From: Mesostigma viride
Lineage: Eukaryota; Streptophyta; Mesostigmatophyceae; Mesostigmatales; Mesostigmataceae
DNA: 64,000 nt
Assembly (NCBI GenBank): GCA_009746045.1
Contig: RPFO01000003.1
Span: 418,501 to 482,500, forward strand
Reading direction: 5' to 3'
Within the stretch, counting starts at the first letter, position 1; each line of letters starts with the position of its first letter. The notes under the pieces are model-generated. The model was not told the origin of the DNA. It was given only the letters and a program-made list of their open reading frames with translations, and did no database searches. The position numbers and the translations under genes were made by a program. Shown here piece after piece: positions 52,755 through 61,702 of the stretch.

Positions 52755-54235
52755 AGGCCCCAGGGCAGGACAGCGCTATGGAGCATAGGAGGCTCCTGGC
52801 AGTAGACGATGTAGGCAGTTTTATGGCCGATGCTGCGGATGTTAAGGCAATATCAAACTTGATCAATACAGATCCAATTTTCAAGTATGCCTGTGCGTCT
52901 CGGTTTCACATCTTCTTTGGCCATGGAACAAACGCTTACAAGTTTGCTAGGGCTTTTGGTGGGGCGCCAATGCTGGAAGCATGTCGTGAGTGTTACGAAA
53001 ATTGTCCACAATGTCAATCGTCGGGCCCCAAGCCTCCTCGCCACCATGTAAAGCATCCACCTGCGAGAAAGGGGGAAATCGTAGGTGATGTGCTGTTCTG
53101 GGCACACATGCCATACTTTATTGCAATAGATAGATATGCTCACAACGTAGCTGTAGTTCCTTTGCGTCATATGGAAGCCGCCGACCTGGCAGAAGCCATT
53201 GATGTCTCTTCGTCCTTTTTCTCACCACTCGAGTCAATACAGATGGACAGGCAGTTCGCGTGTCTAGAGGGCCAGCCTGGATTTGAATGCCTCAAGACAG
53301 TTGGGCGTGAGGACCACACTGGTCAGGGTATAGTGGAGCGTGCCGTGCAAGAATTCAAGCAAGCTGCACGGAGACAAGGTGATGCATCCCTTTCAGCATA
53401 CGCAGCCCGCCTCATGTGGGCGTTGCGGATTTGTGCATGCCTTAATCGGCGTGTGTTGTTGTCCATTCCTTCTCGCAATGTGGTGATAACAGCTGAGGGA
53501 TTGCAGCACGGCCACTACCCACCAGAGATAGAAGAGGAGTGGGCACGCCATTTGCAGGGTAGATTTGCCAACCTGGTACGAAGGGATACACGTAGGCCGG
53601 TTACCGCCTATAGTGTAGGAGACCTGGTTTGGGTGCATAAAGAGGGCCCCTTTGGAAAGAGGGGACAGTGGAATGGTCCAGCCACGGTAGTGTCCGTGGA
53701 TGGGAGTGTGCGCAAGGCCGTTGTTTCCTTGCAGGACAAGCAACACCACATCCCGTGGAGCAAGCTCAAGCACTATCAACCGAACACAAGTGCGTGGGAG
53801 CGCCTTCTGCACTACTACGAGGACGCGGACAACTTCTTGCGGCCTCCACCAGGTGACGTGATTGCCCCTCTTTTACCCATGCCTGCCTCTGACCCTATGC
53901 AAATGTCTGCCGAAGCTCGGGAGGTAGAGGACGATGAGCATGTTGAGGAGGACGGTGATCTGGTGGCACTTGCTGCAGATGTGCAGAGCTTAGCTCGCGA
54001 GCCCCCTGCTGACCTGCGCGAGGGTAGTAGGGAGGGCATTACCCCTGCCGTTAGCCAGGGTCCGGCTGCCGTTAGTCAGCCTCGCCGGGGTGGTGGGTTG
54101 CTCAGCAAGATTGTTCTAGGGCTGCGCCGGGACAATAACATGGGGTTAGGCTCCCTTCGCCGCCCACCACAGACTGCAGGCGCCCCCTCAGCTGGGCCCG
54201 AGCACTGCAGTCATCTCTTCCTTGTTAACCTCTAG
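52727..54235 (+). CDS. Copia integrase
   Basis: Open frame without its own clear start. HHCC domain FHIFFGH...CPQCQSS, then the DDE triad positions GEIVGDVLFW, SIQMDRQFAC and GQGIVERAVQEFK. A C-terminal GPY-like module (VHKEGPFGKRGQWNGPATVV) binds DNA in related elements. It ends with an acidic, proline-rich tail. Only about 40 codons separate the gag knuckles from the HHCC domain, too few for a protease. Confidence 0.85.
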   Translation: MGAQCSGKLKAPGQDSAMEHRRLLAVDDVGSFMADAADVKAISNLINTDPIFKYACASRFHIFFGHGTNAYKFARAFGGAPMLEACRECYENCPQCQSSGPKPPRHHVKHPPARKGEIVGDVLFWAHMPYFIAIDRYAHNVAVVPLRHMEAADLAEAIDVSSSFFSPLESIQMDRQFACLEGQPGFECLKTVGREDHTGQGIVERAVQEFKQAARRQGDASLSAYAARLMWALRICACLNRRVLLSIPSRNVVITAEGLQHGHYPPEIEEEWARHLQGRFANLVRRDTRRPVTAYSVGDLVWVHKEGPFGKRGQWNGPATVVSVDGSVRKAVVSLQDKQHHIPWSKLKHYQPNTSAWERLLHYYEDADNFLRPPPGDVIAPLLPMPASDPMQMSAEAREVEDDEHVEEDGDLVALAADVQSLAREPPADLREGSREGITPAVSQGPAAVSQPRRGGGLLSKIVLGLRRDNNMGLGSLRRPPQTAGAPSAGPEHCSHLFLVNL

Positions 54236-54480
54236 GGCGCTGAATTGTGGGCTCCTCATTGATACCCAGGCCCAGGTCTCTATTATCGGGGCCAATTGTG
54301 TAGACTTTCCTTTGCTGCCCTCTCATTGGACTCAGGTCACTGATTTTGCTAGGTCAGGGTCCTACAAGGTCCTGGGGGATTTTCCATACTCGGCGCAGAC
54401 ACGCCCATGTGTGTGGTAGAGGGGTATGATGGGCCCGCCTTATTAGGACAGCCGTTCTTGACGCTACCCGGGGTTACAGT
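54222..54480 (+). CDS. Retropepsin-like domain between integrase and RT
   Basis: Frame 54222-54419 contains CGLLIDTQAQVSIIG, the active-site position of aspartic proteases (Gly of DTG replaced by Gln). The next frame continues with CVVEGYDGPALLGQPFL, the ILG-type second half. The two halves are one base out of frame. It matches the same domain in the older element at 32375-32730. Confidence 0.6.
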
Positions 54481-56287
54481 GAGCAGCACACAGCTGTCCC
54501 GAGCGGGGTTTGGCTGCATGCGATTGAATAATTTTTCCCTCGATGTCGCTGCTCGGGGTCTCTCATTGCCTATGGTGGCTGCCATGAAAGGGGTAGAGTA
54601 CAAGGATTCTGAATTGCCTTCTGCCCGCGATCTTCTCACCCCTAAAGCCCTCACCCCTGACAGTTTGGGGATTAGCTTCCACGATGTTGCCACTGAAAGC
54701 CCCATGTCCTTCCATGATGTTGCCAGGCACGTCTCAACCGAGGAAGGGCTAGACAATACCCAAGGGGCTATGCTGGCTGCAGGGGAACGATGGTTAGGAC
54801 TGGGTTGTGTGGAGCCAGTGGACCTAGTCCCAAGGGATGGCCGGTTGCTTCGTTTCAAATGGACCTTCCAGATGAAGCCGGTTCCCGGCACTGACAGGAA
54901 AGTAGAGTTTGCTAGACCTGTGGTGCTAGAATTTTCTGGATCTTCTGACCTGCCCTCCTCAGCCCTGACTGCCCCGGGCTTAAATAAAGACACTTGGCGA
55001 TTGTTAGTGTGCTTTCATCTCGGGCGCCTCAACAAAGGCTTGCCGCATGGCTCCGCGGTGCTGGATTTTTCTAAGGCCTTCCTTAACGGGGATTCAGATG
55101 AGACGGCTAAATTGTGGGAGGGCACCACACCGCTGTATGTTAGGACACCCAAGATGTGGGAACCTATTGTGGGCAAGAAGTTCATGAGGTTGGTGAAGGC
55201 TGTGGATGGGACCGTGGCCGGGCCGCGGGCGTGGCGCAAGAGTTTAGAGCGCCTTCTACTTAACCGCGCACGCATGATGTACAGCGACCTGGACCCCTCC
55301 TTGTTTGTTGGTGTCTGGAAGGGGGAGCTCGTGTTTGTTTTCGTGCATGCCGATGACTGTGACTGCCTGGGGCCACGGGAGTGGATTGTGTGGTTCCATT
55401 CGCTCGTGCACTCAGTGTACCCTGTGGGCAAGCTCGTCTTTAGGGAGCCGGGCAAGATCGTGCCCTTCATGGGCATGGACACTATTCTCGATCACGATGA
55501 GCAAGGGCAGTGGGTCATGTTGCTGCATCCTAAGGGTAGCTATGTCCCCGACCTGGTCAAGGAGGTCATGGCCCGCACTGGGCCTATCCTTCCCTCTGAG
55601 TGTGGTGCGCTGCGTGGCAAACTCAATTGGCTTGCGTGTACCACGAGCCCTGACTTGGCTGTCCTTAGTCGGTTGACAGACGATGTTCTCTGCTTGTTGG
55701 CCCGCCCGGTTGTAGCTGAGTATGTGCAGGCCTCACCGGGGTTGGTCCTGCAGGGTGTTGACTGGGACAAGCCCATCGAGCTAGGGGCTTATTGTGACAG
55801 TTCTTTGGATGCGCGGGTGCTCACCAAGATGCGTGGTAGGTGTGCGGCTGTTAGCTATATCTCAAACGCTGAACAATCTGCGCCATCCTCCATCTTTGCG
55901 TGGTTCTCACGTCTCCACCGCCGTGTGTATGTGGGGTCGGACACCGCCGAGGCGCGTGCGTATTGCGAGGCTGCAAGTGAGCTCGCGTATTTCCACGCGC
56001 TACTCTGCTGGATCCTCAAGCTGGGCGGTCTCACCACACGCATCGATCGCGTCATGCGCACCGACAGCCAAGCGCTGGTGGACTTCATTGAGAACCCCTA
56101 CGCTCGCACGAGAGACCTTGACTTCCTCCGGGTGAAGGAATTTTCTGATGCGCTCCATACCGAGCACGTGGCAGGCGACCAGAATTGCTCGGATGCTCTT
56201 ACCAAGCTCTATAGCTCCGCCAAGGCACAGTATACTCTTCTTAGGCACCAAATGAACAATATGTCGCTGGGTCAGCCACGGCACTAG
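54407..56287 (+). CDS. Copia reverse transcriptase and RNase H
   Basis: 626 codons, intact. RT motif A GSAVLDFSKAFLNGD, catalytic FVHADDCDCLGP (YVDD as HADD), and LRGKLNWLACTTSPDLAVLS. RNase H: AYCDSSLDARV, GSDTAEARAYCEAASEL, RTDSQALVDFI and CSDALTKLYS. The end reaches TAG 56287. It copies element RNA into cDNA within the particle. Confidence 0.88.
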   Translation: MCVVEGYDGPALLGQPFLTLPGVTVSSTQLSRAGFGCMRLNNFSLDVAARGLSLPMVAAMKGVEYKDSELPSARDLLTPKALTPDSLGISFHDVATESPMSFHDVARHVSTEEGLDNTQGAMLAAGERWLGLGCVEPVDLVPRDGRLLRFKWTFQMKPVPGTDRKVEFARPVVLEFSGSSDLPSSALTAPGLNKDTWRLLVCFHLGRLNKGLPHGSAVLDFSKAFLNGDSDETAKLWEGTTPLYVRTPKMWEPIVGKKFMRLVKAVDGTVAGPRAWRKSLERLLLNRARMMYSDLDPSLFVGVWKGELVFVFVHADDCDCLGPREWIVWFHSLVHSVYPVGKLVFREPGKIVPFMGMDTILDHDEQGQWVMLLHPKGSYVPDLVKEVMARTGPILPSECGALRGKLNWLACTTSPDLAVLSRLTDDVLCLLARPVVAEYVQASPGLVLQGVDWDKPIELGAYCDSSLDARVLTKMRGRCAAVSYISNAEQSAPSSIFAWFSRLHRRVYVGSDTAEARAYCEAASELAYFHALLCWILKLGGLTTRIDRVMRTDSQALVDFIENPYARTRDLDFLRVKEFSDALHTEHVAGDQNCSDALTKLYSSAKAQYTLLRHQMNNMSLGQPRH

Positions 56288-56487
56288 TTGAGATGTCGTG
56301 GAGTGTGAATGGCCCCTTGACTCGGGTTTTACCTTGGTAGGTTTTCCCGGTAGCGATGCTCTGGTGTAATTTGTTTGGCTGGGGATTACCCTCCAAAACC
56401 ATGTGGGGCCTAAGGTGCGTTCATGATGGCAAGGCCTGCGCGGCCGTAGTTCTTACAGATTTGAGTACGCAGTCCTATTGCCACATG

Positions 56488-56504
56488 AAAAAAGAAAGGG
56501 CTGG
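56488..56504 (+). promoter_or_regulatory. Polypurine tract before the 3' LTR
   Basis: gaaaaaagaaagggctgg lies immediately before AGTTG of the 3' LTR; this is the plus-strand priming site of LTR elements. Confidence 0.75.
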
Positions 56505-57005
56505 AGTTGCAATCTGTTGCATGACCGAAATGCGTGTATAAACTGGTGCATGCATAATGGAATGTAAATCTGTGAAACAATACTCACAATTGCTGCACAC
56601 AGCTTGTGTGCATGACCATGGTGGCAGTATAGCCAAGTTGATGCATTATAATTAGTGGTCACGCTGACTGTCGAGCACTGACTGTCGGTCAGGCTGTTGA
56701 AGTCGTGCCAAGGATTGATGAGATAAAACACCCCTTCAGCGGGCAGAAAAATACGGCAATATTCCCTGCTAATGGATATTTGTAAATGGTTCTAGAAGCG
56801 TCTAGAAGCATTGTGCAACGCTGGCGTAACGCTAGTTCAGTGTGCCTCTTGGAAATCGCAAATGCACATGAGATGTGATTGGTGCAATGTCGATAAGGCC
56901 TATCGCAATCTTGGGGTTGCACACATGACTTGTAAACATATAAATTGATAATAAACCCAGGCACCTAGTGCCGCATTCTTGCAAACATCATTCTCATTCT
57001 CAACT
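56505..57005 (+). repeat. Copia 3' LTR
   Basis: 501 bp. Differs from the 5' LTR by a few substitutions and three short indels (ctgttgcatg/ctgttcatg, a gat deletion near 56738, and a missing cattga near 56925). Confidence 0.9.
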
Positions 57006-57551
57006 TGAGTGCTATTAGCCCCAAATCTGCTCAGTTTGTGGTGTTTCTTTGGAGGATGCCATTCCGTTAGTGCTGGTTTAGCACTTCTTTGTTTCCCAGC
57101 ACTTTTTACAGTCCTATGTGGCTGTATACAATGCATAAGTGTGTGGCATTTCATGGATGGCTGCTTACGCGCGCGTAACCCACACACGTAAGTGAGCGCA
57201 TTATATAGGTCAGATGGGCTATCCGTGCGGTCTGACCCAAGGAAAGCATGGTGGCACTATCTATTGACATTGTCCAACCCCAGAATAATTTTTTAGAACC
57301 CTCCCTGCAGGGGTAAACTACTAAGGGGATTTCCCTTGCCTGAAAATGATCGTCTTTTGTCCAACTTTGGCAGTAAATATCTTGCAAAGCACTGAATGGA
57401 CTCGGGATATTACTGCATTTTCTGAAAGCCCTTGAAGTGTAGATACTCCTAGCACCTTGGTTGGGGGTATTTGGAGTTGTGGCCTATGAGTTATGATTTT
57501 TTCCATTTTCAGGGGTCTAAAAATGCCAAAAACCCATTCCCGGACTATGGG

Positions 57552-59163
57552 TTAGCAACTACAGGCGGACTGTATCCCAGCGCCTCCCCGATTACAGTGA
57601 CAGCAACATTCAGCCAACCAGTCACGGGGTTCGCCTTGGGTGATATAGCCGTTATTAACGGTACAGCGTCCAATTTAGGGGGTAGCGGCGGCTCTTACAC
57701 ATTCTCATGCAGTGACTCCAGCTGTAGCTTATTCACCGACAACCGTCAGCGTTGGAGCCAATGCTGCAATCAACACGCTAGGAACCGGCAACACCGCAGC
57801 AACACCAGTAACCTTCACGTACTCACCACCGCCAACCGTTACCCTCGCGACTACGGCTGGGTCAAGCCCTAGCACAAGTCCCGTGACAGTTACGGCCACA
57901 TTCAGCAGGTCAGTGACTGGATTTTCGCTAGGAGACATTTCCGTCACCAATGGCACCGCTTTAGACTTGACCGGCAGCGGGGCGTTGTACACGTTCAACG
58001 TGACGGCGACCACGGCCTACGCTGCCACCTCCGTAAACGTTGGAGCTGGTACCGTGACAGATGCGGTGTCCGGACTCGGCAACACGGCTTCCAACACCCT
58101 ATCGTACACGTATGCCCCTCCGCCGACCGTCACGCTGTCCACGTCCGCCGGGTCCACTCCTACCTCTAGTGTCGTATCTGTTACGGCAACGTTCAGTCGA
58201 GCAGTGACCGGTTTTGCGTTGGGCGACATCGCTGTGACAAACGGAACGGCTGCTGATTTGGCTGGCAGCGGGGCGTCGTACACGTTCAATGTGACGGCGA
58301 CGACGGCCAACTCCGCCACCTCCTTCAGCATTGGCGCCGGGGCCGTGACAGACGCGGTGTTCGGGACCGGCAACTCGGCTTCGAACTCGCTATCGTTCGT
58401 ATTTACTCCATACAACCCCGCCACTGACTCGGCCCTGTACGCGTGGTACGATCCCACGGACTCGTCGACGCTGTACAGCGACACCAATTTTACCACGCTC
58501 GCCACGACTTCAGTAAGGGGCATGAAAGACAAGAAGGGGACCCAGCACTTACTGTGCTTCACCACCAATGCGCCGACCATCGACAACACTAGCTTAAACT
58601 CTAAGCGGTCTCTTCAATTCAGTTACAGTTTGCGTAACGGGCTCCAGAGCGACGGGTTTTTCTGGGGTCGTCCGCAAAACACCGTGATTGTCGTCGCAAA
58701 ATCAAACACCCCGAGTGTTTACCCTCAACAATCGGGAGTTTCCACGAAAGGCCTCGTTGTCGGTGCTCAAAGTAATTACGGACTGGGCATCTGCAACAAC
58801 TGCGACGATTCCAAGTTTTATGCGCTTTTGGGTACGGACGGAGCCACTCAACCGATCTGCACGAATGCAGAGTTTTACGACGGCCGGGCGCACGTGCTGG
58901 CGCTGTCGTGCGACCTAGGAAGCACGCCAAAAACGTCCATTACCAGATTTGATGGTAGAGATGGTGGGTCGTACGTCGGTACTGCGGTACAGAATCCCGG
59001 AAGGATCTGTGTGGGCGCAGATATAGATTGGAGCACTCGTAACTGGGACGGATGGACCGGCGAGATCCTGATCTACAGCACCGCCAAGACCGCGGCCGAG
59101 CTCGAGACAATCCGCGGCTACCTAGTGTATAAATGGGGCACGCCCTCTGCCATCCCGGCATAG
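57552..59163 (+). pseudogene. Adhesin, main part (three repeats plus LamG-like domain)
   Basis: Repeat 1 from 57552, shifted near 57708; then an open frame from 57712 to TAG 59163 covering repeats 2 and 3 and the lectin-like domain, 483 codons. The start at 57712 is a GTG inside the repeat, so it is not a real gene start. Confidence 0.72.
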
Positions 59164-59210
59164 AGTTGAAAAAACTAGAACTATTATCTCTTATAAGCTG
59201 TAATAAAGCA

Positions 59211-59936
59211 ATGGATTATCCCACATTTTACCAAATCGCTTTAGATTCTATCGCGTCACAGAACACACTCGACGAATACAATGGAATTTATTCTTTTGAT
59301 ATCAAGCCAGACCCAAGAGCGCCTATCATAGACAGCACATGGCGCGGAGGGGTCCATGCATTTCGCACATATCAAGAACGCAGAAAACCAAGAAAACTAC
59401 TCGCTTGTTGGACTAGTTTCTTCAAGTTTTTCTGGAGGAGAGCATAACCCACAAGACAGTGTCGTGCTATGTACCGAAGAATGCAAAGATGTTGCCGCCT
59501 CGTACACCGTGGTAAACGACCATGCATTTTTCAACCTAAAAAACGATCATTTGTTTAGGAATGGCGGGAGACTCGAGATCGGTTTAGTGCACATTGACAG
59601 AGGAGTTGATGACACACAATTCATCCCACTCACACACGAGTCGTTTCTTTGCATCTTGCGTTTCGAAAAAACTCGTGGGTTCGAGGGGTGCAAGTGCCAT
59701 CACAAGTAGGTTTAAAAACTCATCATAGGTTGAGACACTTCCATATGGGCAATTGTTTAAAGCTTGGTAACGAGTATACAGAATTTCTCGAGGAGTCCAT
59801 AAGGATGATTAGAAGAAGCCCGACGTACAGGCTCGCATACAACAGCGTGTATGTCCCCAGGGGGTTTGTGGAAACTGCGCCAGACTCCGAGGGCACTCCC
59901 ACTCCTACACCATCCCCTGATAATAAACCCAACTAA
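59211..59936 (+). pseudogene. PLV gene of unknown function with two frameshifts
   Basis: ATG 59211 (MDYPTFYQIALDSIASQNTL) follows ataagctgtaataaagca. The first frame is left near 59352, at a run of four G, for GGEHNPQDSVVLCTEECKDV and NGGRLEIGLVHIDRGVDDTQ. That frame is left near 59688 for VGLKTHHRLRHFHMGN and IRMIRRSPTYRLAYNSVYVP, ending at TAA 59936. Total about 240 codons. The smooth composition across the breaks argues for one gene. Unrecognised; its position after the adhesin suggests an accessory or virion protein. Confidence 0.5.
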
Positions 59937-59979
59937 TCAAGTAACGTGCGTGTTTGCAACTTGCCCGTTGAAACTCTAC

Positions 59980-60180
59980 GGCGGAGCCAATTTTCGGAAG
60001 AACCTCACCCTTATGCTTGCAAATTCGGGACAAATTCGGTGGATGTATGTATGGATGTATGTATGTATGGATGGATTGACGGATTTTCATCCCCTATTCC
60101 TATGTTTTCTCACGTGTACGGCCTTATAAGCTTCGCCAATTCTGGCGAACCTGACGGTTCTTCCGAAAATTGGCTCCGCC
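59980..60180. mobile_element. 201-bp foldback element with perfect 25-bp ends
   Basis: Arms 59980-60004 (ggcggagccaattttcgg and on) and 60156-60180 are exact reverse complements. The interior is a gtatggat microsatellite and unique sequence. No target duplication was seen. Confidence 0.8.
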
Positions 60181-60226
60181 TGATCAATAAAAAATTTTCT
60201 TTGCATGAATCTATACGACTTCCAAC

Positions 60227-60607
60227 ATGTTCATGACCATGAACGACCTTCTCAATTGCATCGAGGCTGCCCCACGTGGGGGTGGTGCTTACATAGAGGC
60301 CGGGTCTGGACGAGCACACGATTGCACAGAGATTGCCAGGCTTGCGTGTATTATGGTAGGGGAGATAGATCCATACGACGACAACTATAGAGTAGAGCTA
60401 GACGCCCTTGATGACCCAGAAATTTTTTTGAAAGCTGCAAAGGCTGTTTTGGGCACTAGGGCGACTCCAAAAAATCTTCACAAGGCCTGCGAGGACCTCG
60501 TTGTATTGTCGATCATGGTCGCCACTGTCGTAGGTCGTCGGCATATATCTGACGAAACGTGGGCTGGAGTCGAGGAGAGACTTCGACAGGCAGGGTTTGA
60601 CAAATAA
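60227..60607 (+). CDS. Rightmost PLV gene, unknown
   Basis: 126 residues from ATG 60227 (MFMTMNDLLNCIEAAPRGGG), intact. Helical, without membrane segment; ends VEERLRQAGFDK. The second Met (60239) may be the start. It lies 67 bases inside the right terminal array. No family recognised. Confidence 0.6.
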   Translation: MFMTMNDLLNCIEAAPRGGGAYIEAGSGRAHDCTEIARLACIMVGEIDPYDDNYRVELDALDDPEIFLKAAKAVLGTRATPKNLHKACEDLVVLSIMVATVVGRRHISDETWAGVEERLRQAGFDK

Positions 60608-60673
60608 ATAACTCCACAGGCCCTGAAAAATCAGACCATCCGCTATTGTCAATGTTGGCAGGGTTCGGGTAGG

Positions 60674-61023
60674 TGTCGACAAATTGAGCGTAGTATTCTT
60701 AAGAGTAATACGTGCAATTTGTCGACATCCACTCAACCCCTGGCAGCAACCACGCGTCAGTCATTGAGTGTGTCGACAAATTGGGCGTAGTATTCTTAAG
60801 AGTAATAACGTGCAATTTGTCGACATCCACTCAACCCCTGACAGCAACCACGCGTCAGTCATCGGGTGTGTCGACAAATTGGGCGTAGTATTCTTAAGAG
60901 TAATAACGTGCAATTTGTCGACATCGTCTCGACCCATGGCAGCAATCGCCTGTCAGGTGTCGAGAAGGTGTCGACAAATTGGGCGTAATCTTCTTAAGAG
61001 TAAGAACGTGCAATTTGTCGCCA
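60674..61023. repeat. Right terminal array of the PLV (4 units, period 97-101)
   Basis: Units start at 60674, 60771, 60868 and 60969, each TGTCGACAAATTG ... CAATTTGTCGACA around CTTAAG. The linker ccactcaacccctggcagca, accacgcgtcagtca is the reverse complement of the left array linker. The outermost unit ends in gtcgcca, a decayed copy. Confidence 0.9.
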
Positions 61024-61702
61024 TCGGTGTCCACTCGAGGACAGTGCCGAGGTTTGGCAGGGTGGCGACAACTTTTTGTGTACGGGTACGGGTGAATACA
61101 CCGTTTTTTTTCACTAGAAGTTGCATCCAATGATACGTGATGTTTGTCGTACGGATTTTCGATATCCGGCGATACGGGTATGGTGGTTTTTTAGTATTTG
61201 TATTTAGGTCTATTAACTAGTTTTTCATGGAAAGGAAATTATTAATATAGCACATAGAGAGTTAGAGACTCTGATGACTGATCATCGAAACACACAAGGA
61301 TACGAGCCACCGACCACAACTTTTTAGGGTGTTTTCAGAATACTATGTAAGGATGTACCACACCCGCACGCCCGGATTCCGATTTCCGTACCATATTGCA
61401 CGCGCCCCATTACCTGATACATGGACTATAAAAGAGGTTGTGAAAATCCGTACACGCCTGCTCATGCGTTCATATGTGTACGGATTCTCGCTACCCTCGA
61501 AGACTTACGGCATATGACGGAAAAGCACACGAAAAGTGTGACAATGTGATGCGGTAGACTGGCATCAGCCACCGGACCCCAGTCTTCCATGCCACTTTTG
61601 GTCGATGCCAGCGTACGCAACGGAACTTGGGATGAATTCCCTATGAATTGTTGAGTGCATTAAAAACAGGCCGGCAAACTCGTGAACGCCTTGCAGCTAG
61701 CC
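61024..61702. other. Flank of the PLV, nothing recognised
   Basis: No gene or element ends seen. Confidence 0.4.

Larger units (their letters stand above)
51264..57005 (+). mobile_element. Full-length Copia-type LTR retrotransposon, recent
   Basis: LTRs 51264-51771 and 56505-57005 are about 98% alike, flanked by the 5-bp duplication TGAGT (51259-51263 and 57006-57010). Internal order: gag with two CCHC knuckles, integrase, protease-like domain, RT and RNase H. It is inserted in the piggyBac-like element and is the youngest layer here. The primer-binding site after the left LTR (tcgtactcaaagc) was not matched to a tRNA. Confidence 0.9.
50458..57551. mobile_element. piggyBac-like element, copy 2, itself carrying a Copia element
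   Basis: Ends CCCATAGTCCGG and CCGGACTATGGG; flanks TTAA (50454-50457) and TTAG (57552-57555). About 1347 bp remain after removing the Copia insertion, and the left 700 bp and right 530 bp align with copy 1 at 22931-24274. A 26-bp perfect palindrome at 50470-50495 sits at the same place as in copy 1 but with a different sequence. No transposase. Confidence 0.82.
50376..59163 (+). pseudogene. PLV adhesin with Ig-like repeats and lectin-type end domain, split by a nested transposon
   Basis: Exonic parts are 50376-50457 and 57552-59163. The first 27 codons (MSFDYGVCPALIRKKRKPVR, then IAPSITL) lead directly, after removal of the 7.1-kb insertion, into the first repeat. The repeat unit of about 90 residues has an SPVTVTATFSRSVTGFSLGD core, then GSGASYTFNVTATT and GNTASN, and occurs three times, as in bacterial-type Ig-like surface repeats. 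A further 4-bp insertion near 57708 breaks repeat 1. The last 245 residues (from YNPATDSALYAWYDPTDSST to ETIRGYLVYKWG) are a concanavalin/LamG-like domain. Predicted role: host-surface binding fibre on the virion. Upstream agtattatattagctcc is the usual start signal. Confidence 0.72.
28593..61023. mobile_element. Endogenous polinton-like virus (PLV), about 32.4 kb with nested insertions
   Basis: Bounded by inverted arrays of 55-bp near-palindromes. The gene set is that of a PLV: double-jelly-roll major capsid protein, penton-like minor capsid protein, A32-type packaging ATPase, AEP primase-SF2 helicase, tyrosine recombinase, and adhesin/fibre proteins. No DNA polymerase B or maturation protease was recognised. 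Genes form two divergent blocks from 40.9 kb. Removing the visible insertions (about 5.2, 0.8, 2.0, 7.1 and 0.2 kb) leaves about 17-18 kb, within the usual PLV range. Coding regions lack introns and are tightly packed with AT-rich TATA-like starts, unlike the host gene. Several genes are broken, so it is unlikely to be autonomous as written here. Confidence 0.88.
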
